Assembly: GCF_014650955.1 (NCBI RefSeq)
Contig: NZ_BMVY01000015.1
Coordinates: 1 to 64,000 of the forward strand
DNA: 64,000 nt
Direction: 5' to 3'
Source of the DNA: Streptomyces tauricus
GTDB lineage: Bacteria > Actinomycetota > Actinomycetes > Streptomycetales > Streptomycetaceae
In this document: piece by piece, positions 33,622 to 40,433 of the stretch
Layout: the number at the start of each line of letters is the position of its first letter
Position numbering within the stretch: position 1 is the stretch's first letter
Program-made: the position numbers and the translations under genes
Notes under the pieces: model-generated
The model's input: only the letters and a program-made list of their open reading frames with translations
Database searches by the model: none
What the model was told of the DNA's origin: nothing

Positions 33622-34059
33622 ATGGTCACCGTAGCCCCGCCCGACACCTGGACGTACGCCCTTCGTCTGCCCCATGACCCCCGTGCCGCCCGCGTCGCAC
33701 GCATGACCGTGCGGGCCGCGCTGGACGGGCACGGGAGGGGTGAAGCCCTCGACGTCGTCGAGCTGTTGGCGTCCGAGCTGGTCACCAATGCCTACCGGCA
33801 CACCGGAGGGCCCGCCTCGCTGCGGCTGACCGCGCTGGAGGACGGGCGCCTGCGCGTGGGGGTGTGGGACAGCAGTCCGTATGTTCCGGCTGCCTTCGAT
33901 CAGCCTCCCGGTGGGCGGGTCCCGACCGCCCCGGCCGGCGCCGAGGGAGGGCGCGGGCTGCTCCTCGTACGGGAGTGCGCGAGTTCCTGGGGCGGCTGGT
34001 CCTTCGGTGACGGCCCGCTCGGACGCGGCGCCGGGAAGCTGCTGTGGTTCGAGGTCTGA
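33622..34059 (+). CDS. ATP-binding protein, anti-sigma-factor-like HATPase
   Basis: A 145-residue GHKL ATPase of the RsbW/SpoIIAB-like group common in Streptomyces. The N-box is VVELLASELVTNAYRH, G1 is VWDSSPY (degenerate) and G2 is EGGRGLLLV. GGAGG at the right distance sets ATG 33622; an upstream in-frame ATG (33565) adds 19 residues without such a site. It is divergent from the XRE/DUF397 pair and completes the whiJ/abaA-type regulatory trio. Confidence 0.88.
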   Translation: MVTVAPPDTWTYALRLPHDPRAARVARMTVRAALDGHGRGEALDVVELLASELVTNAYRHTGGPASLRLTALEDGRLRVGVWDSSPYVPAAFDQPPGGRVPTAPAGAEGGRGLLLVRECASSWGGWSFGDGPLGRGAGKLLWFEV

Positions 34060-34319
34060 GGAGCCCCCCTGCAGCTTCCCTCCCTGTACCCCCCTACACC
34101 CCCCTACAGACCCCTGCGCAACCCCCTACGCACGCCCTTGTCCGCCCGCGTTCACGCACTCCGGGCAGTCACCCTGTGCGACCCTCGGTCGAAACCCTCA
34201 CCACGCCCCCCGCCCGGGGGTGAGAGCAACGTTCCCCCGTGGTCACCCGCAGGCACAGCGCGGAAACGCGCCCTCCCTACCTTCGGGAACACCACCCGGA
34301 GAAATCGTGGAGGCGTGAG
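34060..34319. other. Intergenic region upstream of narK
   Basis: It begins with a C-rich stretch containing repeated ccccctaca/cccctgc units (34085-34135). Two GTCAC...GAAAC pairs lie at 34168-34195 and 34242-34267; these resemble half-sites of the actinobacterial GlnR box but the spacings (23 and 21) depart from the canonical 11/22. No gene is supported. Confidence 0.35.
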
Positions 34320-35702
34320 ATGACAGCCCCGAGCAGCAGCATCACGACGCGCAAGGGGGGCCGCTGGATCGAGCAGTGGGACCCGGAGGACGAGACGTTC
34401 TGGAAGGAGACGGGGGAGAAGGTCGCCCACCGGAACCTCTTCTTCTCCGTACTCTCCGAGCACATCGGGTTCTCGATCTGGACCCTCTGGTCGGTCATGG
34501 TGCTCTTCATGGGGCCCGAGTACGGGCTGACCCCCGCCGACAAGTTCTTCATCATCTCGATGGCCACGCTGGTCGGCGCCATCGTCCGGGTGCCCTACAC
34601 CTTCGCCGTCGCCCGCTTCGGCGGCCGGAACTGGACCATCATCGCGGCGAGCATGCTGCTCGTCCCGACGATCGCCGCCTTCGTGGTGATGGAGCCCGGG
34701 ACCTCGTTCGGGACCTTCCTCGTGTGCGCCATGCTCGCCGGTGTCGGGGGAGGGAACTTCGCCTCCTCCATGACCAACATCAACTCCTTCTTCCCGCTGC
34801 GGAAGAAGGGCTGGGCCCTCGGGCTCAACGCCGGCGGCGGCAACATCGGCGTACCCGTCGTACAGCTCATCGGGCTCGCCGTCATCGGGGCAAACGGTGG
34901 TCCGCGGCTGCTGCTCGGGATCTACATCCCGCTCATCGTCATCGCCGCCGTGCTCGGCGCCCTGTACATGGACAACATCACGTCCGTGAAGAACGACACC
35001 GGCGCCGCCCGCGAGGCCGTGAAGGACCCGCACACCTGGATCATGTCCTTCCTCTACATCGGGACGTTCGGGTCGTTCATCGGGTACAGCTTCGCCTTCG
35101 GGCTCGTCCTCCAGACACAGTTCGGGCGTACGCCGCTGGAGTCGGCGTACGTCACCTTCATCGGGCCGCTCCTCGGCTCGCTGATCCGGCCCGTCGGCGG
35201 CTGGCTCGCCGACAAGTACGGCGGCGCCCGCATCACCCTGTGGAACTTCGTCGGCATGGGCGCCGCGACCGCCGTCATCGTGGTCGCCTCCATGGAGAAG
35301 TCGCTCGCCCTGTTCACCACCGCGTTCATCGTGCTGTTCGTGCTCAGCGGGCTCGGCAACGGCTCCACGTACAAGATGATCCCCGGCATCTTCCAGGCCA
35401 AGGCCGCCGCCAAGGGGCTGACCGGGGAGGAGGCCGCCTCGTACGGGCGGCGGCTGTCGGGTGCCTCCATGGGGCTCATCGGCGCGGTCGGCGCGGTCGG
35501 CGGGCTCGGTATCAACCTGGCCTTCCGGCAGTCCTTCCTCAGCGTCGGTTCCGGCACCGGAGCCTTCCTCGCCTTCCTCGCCTTCTACGCGGCCTGCTTC
35601 GCGGTCACCTGGGCCGTATACCTTCGCCGCCCCGCCGCCTCCGGGTCGGCCGCCACGACCGAGTCGGAGGCGAAGACCCAGCTCAGCTACGCCGAGGTGT
35701 GA
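34320..35702 (+). CDS. narK: Nitrate/nitrite MFS transporter NarK
   Basis: A 460-residue 12-helix nitrate/nitrite porter. The two nitrate signature segments are visible: AGVGGGNFASSMTNINSFFP and NAGGGNIGVPVVQ. The N-terminus carries a soluble extension (RWIEQWDPEDETFW) common in actinobacterial NarK. The ATG at 34320 is preceded by GTGGAGGCGTGAG. Downstream is nnaR, the regulator of nitrate/nitrite assimilation, so this unit probably serves nitrate uptake under nitrogen limitation. Confidence 0.94.
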   Translation: MTAPSSSITTRKGGRWIEQWDPEDETFWKETGEKVAHRNLFFSVLSEHIGFSIWTLWSVMVLFMGPEYGLTPADKFFIISMATLVGAIVRVPYTFAVARFGGRNWTIIAASMLLVPTIAAFVVMEPGTSFGTFLVCAMLAGVGGGNFASSMTNINSFFPLRKKGWALGLNAGGGNIGVPVVQLIGLAVIGANGGPRLLLGIYIPLIVIAAVLGALYMDNITSVKNDTGAAREAVKDPHTWIMSFLYIGTFGSFIGYSFAFGLVLQTQFGRTPLESAYVTFIGPLLGSLIRPVGGWLADKYGGARITLWNFVGMGAATAVIVVASMEKSLALFTTAFIVLFVLSGLGNGSTYKMIPGIFQAKAAAKGLTGEEAASYGRRLSGASMGLIGAVGAVGGLGINLAFRQSFLSVGSGTGAFLAFLAFYAACFAVTWAVYLRRPAASGSAATTESEAKTQLSYAEV

Positions 35703-35752
35703 CGCGACACGTCGCCCGGCACGTGACGTAACACGGGCGACATCAAGCCGAA

Positions 35753-35784
35753 CCGAGCCTGTCACGCATGATTGACAGGCTCGG
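35753..35784 (+). terminator. Hairpin terminator after narK
   Basis: Perfect 12-bp stem CCGAGCCTGTCA (35753-35764) and TGACAGGCTCGG (35773-35784), loop cgcatgat, about 50 bp after the narK stop. nnaR therefore probably also has its own promoter in 35785-35941. Confidence 0.75.
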
Positions 35785-35941
35785 TGGTCCGCCCTGAGGC
35801 GGGCACATGGGGCGTGCAGAGGACGCCCCGGAGACTCCGGTACCTGAACCCCGGTACCTGAGGGGTCTCCGACACTCCGAGCGGGACGCCCCAACCCAGC
35901 GGGTGACGCGGACGAACACCACTCGAAGCGGGACGAGAGCC

Positions 35942-37126
35942 ATGTACGAGGAACCACAGCGACCGGAGCAGCAACCGAATCAGCAACCGGACCGAACGGA
36001 GCACGGGCCGCTCGCGGGGTTCACCGTCGGGGTGACCGCCGCCCGCCGCGCCGACGAACTCGGCGCCCTGCTCCAGCGGCGCGGGGCCGCCGTTCTGCAC
36101 GCCCCCGCCCTGCGCATCGTGCCTCTCGCCGACGACAGCGAACTGCTCGCGGCGACCAAGCAGTTGCTCGACCAGGCACCGGACATCGTCGTCGCAACCA
36201 CCGCGATCGGGTTCCGCGGCTGGATCGAGGCCGCCGACGGCTGGGGGCTGGGAGAACAACTGCTCTCCGTGCTCCGCGGTGTCGAACTGCTCGCCCGTGG
36301 ACCCAAGGTCAAAGGTGCGGTACGCGCCCAAGGGCTGACCGAGGAATGGTCGCCGTCCTCCGAATCCATGGCCGAGGTGCTCGACCGTCTGCTGGACGAA
36401 GGGGTCGACGGGCGCCGGATCGCGGTCCAGCTGCACGGCGAACCGCTGCCCGGCTTCGTCGAGTCGCTGCGGGCCGCGGGCGCCGAGGTCGTCGGCGTGC
36501 CCGTGTACCGGTGGATGGCCCCGGAGGACATCGGGCCCCTGGACCGGCTGCTCGACGCCACGATCAGCCGTGGCCTGGACGCGCTGACCTTCACCAGCGC
36601 CCCCGCCGCCGCCTCGTTGCTGGGCCGCGCCGACGAGCGCGGGCTGCTGCCCGAACTGCTCGCCGCCCTCAACCACGACGTGCTGCCCGCCTGCGTCGGC
36701 CCGGTCACCGCGCTGCCGCTGCAGGCCAGGGGCGTCGACACGGTCCAGCCGGAACGCTTCCGGCTCGGCCCCCTCGTACAGGTGCTGTGCAAGGAACTGC
36801 CCTCCCGGGCGCGGACCCTGCCGATCGCCGGGCACCGGGTGGAGATCCGCGGGCACGCGGTACTGGTGGACGACGCGCTGCGGCCCGTACCGCCCGCCGG
36901 GATGTCCCTGCTGCGCGCCCTGTCCCGGCGGCCCGGCTGGGTGGTGGCCCGGGCCGAACTGCTGCGGGCGCTGCCCGGCGCGGGCAAGGACGAGCACGCC
37001 GTGGAGACCGCGATGGCCCGGCTGCGTACGGCACTGGGCACGCCCAAGCTCATCCAGACCGTCGTCAAACGCGGCTACCGGCTGGCCCTCGACCCGGCCG
37101 CCGACTCCAAGTACGCCGACGTGTGA
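35942..37126 (+). CDS. nnaR: NnaR: HemD-like domain fused to an OmpR-type DNA-binding domain
   Basis: A 394-residue fusion. Residues about 25-275 form a uroporphyrinogen-III synthase-like fold (FTVGVTAARRADELGALLQRRGA, DALTFTSAPAAASLL); residues about 285-380 are a winged helix of the OmpR/PhoB C-terminal type (GMSLLRALSRRPGWVVARAELLRALPG, VETAMARLRTALG). The same architecture next to narK occurs in Mycobacterium, and in S. coelicolor NnaR (SCO2958, from memory) is a GlnR-controlled activator of nitrate/nitrite assimilation. It may sense a tetrapyrrole or act only as a regulator; HemD catalysis is doubtful. ATG 35942 lies just after ggacgagagcc. Confidence 0.88.
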   Translation: MYEEPQRPEQQPNQQPDRTEHGPLAGFTVGVTAARRADELGALLQRRGAAVLHAPALRIVPLADDSELLAATKQLLDQAPDIVVATTAIGFRGWIEAADGWGLGEQLLSVLRGVELLARGPKVKGAVRAQGLTEEWSPSSESMAEVLDRLLDEGVDGRRIAVQLHGEPLPGFVESLRAAGAEVVGVPVYRWMAPEDIGPLDRLLDATISRGLDALTFTSAPAAASLLGRADERGLLPELLAALNHDVLPACVGPVTALPLQARGVDTVQPERFRLGPLVQVLCKELPSRARTLPIAGHRVEIRGHAVLVDDALRPVPPAGMSLLRALSRRPGWVVARAELLRALPGAGKDEHAVETAMARLRTALGTPKLIQTVVKRGYRLALDPAADSKYADV

Positions 37127-37253
37127 CACGTACGTCCACGTGTGACACGTACGTCCACGTGTGACACGTACGTCCACGTGTGACATGGACGTTCACGTGT
37201 GACGCGTACGCCGATGTCTGACGCGTACGCCGGCCTGTGACGCGTACGCCGAG
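37121..37253 (+). repeat. Seven tandem 19-bp repeats at the 3' end of nnaR
   Basis: Units start at 37121, 37140, 37159, 37178, 37197, 37216 and 37235. The first three are identical (GTGTGACACGTACGTCCAC); the others diverge stepwise, the last being CTGTGACGCGTACGCCGAG. The first unit supplies the final Val codon and the TGA stop of nnaR. Each unit contains the odd palindrome CGTGTGACACG (across the junction) and ACGTACGT. A related gtgtgacgcgacacgtc lies at the narK stop (35696-35713). Confidence 0.92.
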
Positions 37254-37294
37254 CCCTGACGTCCGGGTCGGCCGGACGGCTCACAGGCGCCGGC

Positions 37295-37888
37295 TCACCG
37301 GGACGAGCCGGGCGGGCCGGACGGGCCGGACGGGCCGGACCTGCCGTGGCGGCCATCGCGGCCGTACAGCGTCAGCGCTCGTGCCAACAGTCCCAGCGCG
37401 AGCGTGCACAGCACGGTCCGTACGACGTTCCAGGCCACCCACGGGTCCTCGAACTCCTCGCGCACGGCCGCCGCGTCGGCCGTCGTCGCCGGATTCCCTA
37501 CGTCCGCGAGGTCGTTGTTCAGCGGGATGTTCACGGTGACGGTGAGCAGGAACGCCAGCCCGTACGCGACGAGCGCCGCGAACACCCACACGCGCGAGCG
37601 CGGTGAGCCGCGCGACTGCCAGGCCGCGACGGCCGTCAGTACCAGCGCGCCCAGGAAGGTCAGCAGGAACACCGGGTTCTGGATGACCTCGTTGATGTTC
37701 CGCATGACCTCGACGTACACGCGGTCGTCGCTGCGGGCCAGCGCCGGCATGATGCCGCACGCGAACGCGTAGAACAGCCCGGCGATCAGCCCCACGGCCA
37801 CCGTGGCCGCGACCAGCACACCCCCGGCGGACCCGCTCCGCCCTCCACCGCTCTCCGTCGTCGTCCTGTTCTCCGTGTCGGCTGTCAT
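37295..37888 (-). CDS. DUF1772 (anthrone oxygenase-like) membrane protein
   Basis: A 197-residue protein with four predicted helices and the DUF1772 pattern: GLIAGLFYAFACGIMPALA, then NEVIQNPVFLLTFLGALVL and TVTVNIPLNNDL. The family includes anthrone oxygenase-type enzymes, but most members are uncharacterised. The C-terminal tail is a Gly/Pro/Ser low-complexity run (SGPSGPSGPPGSSR) that is G+C repeat-like. Convergent with nnaR. Confidence 0.8.
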   Translation of the reverse strand: MTADTENRTTTESGGGRSGSAGGVLVAATVAVGLIAGLFYAFACGIMPALARSDDRVYVEVMRNINEVIQNPVFLLTFLGALVLTAVAAWQSRGSPRSRVWVFAALVAYGLAFLLTVTVNIPLNNDLADVGNPATTADAAAVREEFEDPWVAWNVVRTVLCTLALGLLARALTLYGRDGRHGRSGPSGPSGPPGSSR

Positions 37889-38146
37889 GGTGTCGAGTCA
37901 AGTGCCGGGCAGGGCCGGACGACATGGTTCACACGCGCACCGGCATAAGCGGACGTCCAGCCCGCACGGCGGACAAGCCGGCGGCCGGACGGCGCGGGCG
38001 GGTACGGGACGGCGTGGGACTTCCCGCCGCGCGCGGGGGAAGGCACTGTAGGGGGTACGGGCCCCGCGTGGCCCTCTCACGGACCCCCACCCTCACGATC
38101 CCTCACCGGCCCCTCATGGCGGCGACCTCAAGGCGGTGACAGGCAC

Positions 38147-38740
38147 ATGGCACTGGGCACGGCCACGGCCCCGTACGAGCTGCGGTTCGACTCCGGGCGG
38201 ATCTGTCTCGATCTCCTCGCGACCACGCACCCCGAGGAACGGCTCGACTCGGCCGAGCCGTTGCGGGCCTGGATCACCGGATCCGGACTCGTCCCGGCGG
38301 GTACGCCCCTCGCGGCGGCCGACTCCTCCTGGATCGTGGGCTTTCGTGAACTGCGGGGTCATATCGGACAGTTGGTGAGCAAGGAGCCGTCCCGGGACTC
38401 CCGGCCCTTCGTCATCGCGCTGGCCCGGGTCAACGAACTCGCCCGCGCCGCACCGCCCGTACCCTTGGCGGTGTGGGACGCGAGCGGCTCGCTCGTGCGC
38501 GGCCTGTGCGCTCCGCCGACCTGCGCGGCGCTCCTCGCGGCGGTCGCCCGTGACACGGTGGAGCTCCTCACGGACCCGGCGGCCCGCGCGAGCATCCGGC
38601 AGTGTGAGGGAGACAACTGCCCCATCGTCTACCTGGATACGTCCAGAGGGCGTCGCCGCAGGTGGTGCTCCAGTGAGGTGTGCGGAAACCGCGAACGGGT
38701 GGCCAGGCACCGGCGCAGAGCAGCCCTCGCACGGGCTTAG
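38147..38740 (+). CDS. CGNR zinc-finger (ABATE domain) protein, probable regulator
   Basis: A 197-residue protein with the N-terminal ABATE domain (LRFDSGRICLDLLATTHP) and the C-terminal CGNR zinc finger (CEGDNCPIVYLD, then CSSEVCGNRERVARHR). Such proteins are predicted nucleic-acid-binding, stress-linked transcription regulators. Start ATG 38147 follows ggcggtgacaggcac. No operon partner; sigU follows 163 bp downstream. Confidence 0.88.
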   Translation: MALGTATAPYELRFDSGRICLDLLATTHPEERLDSAEPLRAWITGSGLVPAGTPLAAADSSWIVGFRELRGHIGQLVSKEPSRDSRPFVIALARVNELARAAPPVPLAVWDASGSLVRGLCAPPTCAALLAAVARDTVELLTDPAARASIRQCEGDNCPIVYLDTSRGRRRRWCSSEVCGNRERVARHRRRAALARA

Positions 38741-38903
38741 GATCTGCCGTGGATCCCTCGTGAAGCACTTGTGGAGCAGATGAGGAGGAGAAATCCTCAC
38801 GCTCCCCACAAAGAATTCCATTCACTTTGAACAGCGCAACGCCCGCACCCGTATCCGGAGATGAGCGACCGACTGGGGGATCCCCCGGACACCGGAGGTA
38901 GGC

Positions 38904-39479
38904 GTGCGCAAGGATTCCGCCGTGGCCGATGAACGATCGCCGAGGGCCCGACATCGCATGTCCCAGCCCTCGGAACCCGACGAGGAGCTGATGCGTGCGC
39001 TGTACCGGGAACACGCGGGGCCCCTGCTCGCCTATGTGCTGCGGCTGGTCGCCGGGGACCGGCAGCGGGCGGAGGACGTCGTGCAGGAGACGCTCATCCG
39101 CGCGTGGAAGAACGCCGGTCAGCTCAACCGAGCGACCGGTTCGGTACGCCCCTGGCTGGTGACGGTCGCCCGGCGCATCGTCATCGACGGGCACCGCAGC
39201 CGGCAGGCCCGGCCGCAGGAGGTGGACCCGTCGCCGCTGGAGGTCATTCCCGCGGAGGACGAGATCGACAAGGCGTTGTGGCTGATGACACTCTCTGACG
39301 CGCTCGACGACCTGACCCCCGCCCACCGGGAGGTACTGGTCGAGACGTACTTCAAGGGGCGTACCGTAAACGAAGCCGCCGAGACCCTGGGGATACCCAG
39401 CGGCACGGTGCGATCACGGGTGTTCTATGCCCTGCGTTCGATGAAGCTCGCACTGGAGGAGCGGGGGGTGACGGCATGA
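38904..39479 (+). CDS. sigU: ECF RNA polymerase sigma factor SigU
   Basis: A 191-residue sigma-70-family ECF factor. Region 2 spans ALYREHAGPLLAYVLRLVAG to DVVQETLIRAWKN and VRPWLVTVARRIVIDGHR; region 4 has LTPAHREVLVETYFKGRTV and ETLGIPSGTVRSRVFYALR. The GTG start at 38904 is set by ACCGGAGGTAGGC. It overlaps the downstream zinc-finger anti-sigma gene by 4 bp, the arrangement of SigU-RsuA in S. coelicolor (SCO2954-SCO2953, from memory), where release of SigU perturbs development and secretion. Confidence 0.88.
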   Translation: MRKDSAVADERSPRARHRMSQPSEPDEELMRALYREHAGPLLAYVLRLVAGDRQRAEDVVQETLIRAWKNAGQLNRATGSVRPWLVTVARRIVIDGHRSRQARPQEVDPSPLEVIPAEDEIDKALWLMTLSDALDDLTPAHREVLVETYFKGRTVNEAAETLGIPSGTVRSRVFYALRSMKLALEERGVTA

Positions 39480-40291
39480 GCACATACGGGGGATACGGAA
39501 CGGGTAGTCCTGGACCCATGCAAAGTTCGCAAGGGCAGGGCGATCTGCACGAGACGGTAGGGGCCTACGCGCTGGGCATCCTCGACGACGCCGAGGCGAC
39601 CGAGTTCGAGGCGCACCTCGCCACCTGCGAGTGGTGCGGGCAGCAGCTCGACGAACTCGCGGGCATGGAGCCGATGCTCGCCGCCCTCGCGGACCTGCCG
39701 GGTACGCGCGGCACACCGGCCATCGGCGAGACACTGGCCGTCCGCCCGAGCCCACAGCTCTCCGACCGGCTGGTCGGCGAAGTGGTCGAGCGGCGCGTCA
39801 AGGCCAAGAAGAGCCGGCGCCTGTTCTTCGGACTCGCGGCCTCGCTGATCATCGGCGGCCCGATCGCGGCGATCGCGGCCACCAGCGGCGGTGACACCGC
39901 GCAGGAGGCCAAGCCGCTGGCGTCGGTCAGTCCCGCCAAGCAGGTGTTCACGGAGATGAAGGACAAGGTCGAGGCGACGGACGCGGCCACTCAGGTCAAC
40001 GCCGCGGTCGGCACGGAGAGCAAGCCCTACGGCACGGGTATCGCCCTCCAGCTGAAGAACGTCAAGGGCCCGCAGAAGTGCTCCCTCGTCGCCGTCAGCA
40101 AGAGCGGCGAGCGGGAGACGGCGACCACCTGGACCGTCCCGAAGTGGGGCTACGGAATCAAGGGCGCCGCCACCGAGCTGGCCAGGAATCCGCTCTATCT
40201 CCAGGGCGCCGTGGCGATGAGCAGCGCCGACATCGACCACTTCGAGGTCGTCACCTTCGACGGTGACAAACTGGTCGAGGTCGACGCGTGA
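39476..40291 (+). CDS. rsuA: Anti-sigma factor RsuA
   Basis: A 271-residue single-pass membrane anti-sigma factor. The cytoplasmic N-terminus holds the zinc-binding motif EAHLATCEWCGQQLDEL (H-x3-C-x2-C) of the ZAS domain, followed by a membrane helix (about 120-142, LFFGLAASLIIGGPIAAIAA) and an extracytoplasmic domain of the RskA type. ATG 39476 overlaps the sigU stop (ATGA), ensuring stoichiometric synthesis. It should hold SigU inactive until an envelope signal triggers release. Confidence 0.9.
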   Translation: MSTYGGYGTGSPGPMQSSQGQGDLHETVGAYALGILDDAEATEFEAHLATCEWCGQQLDELAGMEPMLAALADLPGTRGTPAIGETLAVRPSPQLSDRLVGEVVERRVKAKKSRRLFFGLAASLIIGGPIAAIAATSGGDTAQEAKPLASVSPAKQVFTEMKDKVEATDAATQVNAAVGTESKPYGTGIALQLKNVKGPQKCSLVAVSKSGERETATTWTVPKWGYGIKGAATELARNPLYLQGAVAMSSADIDHFEVVTFDGDKLVEVDA

Positions 40292-40433
40292 GCCGGCGCG
40301 TGAGGTCGCGTGCGGGCCGACGGGAAAGCCGGCGCGCGGCCGACCGGTAAGTGGATCAAGAGCGGAAACGTAGCCCGACGGGCTCCCCTTCGCGTACGGT
40401 TGACGGCTGCCATGCACGTCAGAAGGGGGCCCG

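Noticed and set aside
37121..37253. CRISPR array
   Set aside because: The repeats are directly abutting 19-mers without spacers and begin inside a stop codon; no cas genes are present.
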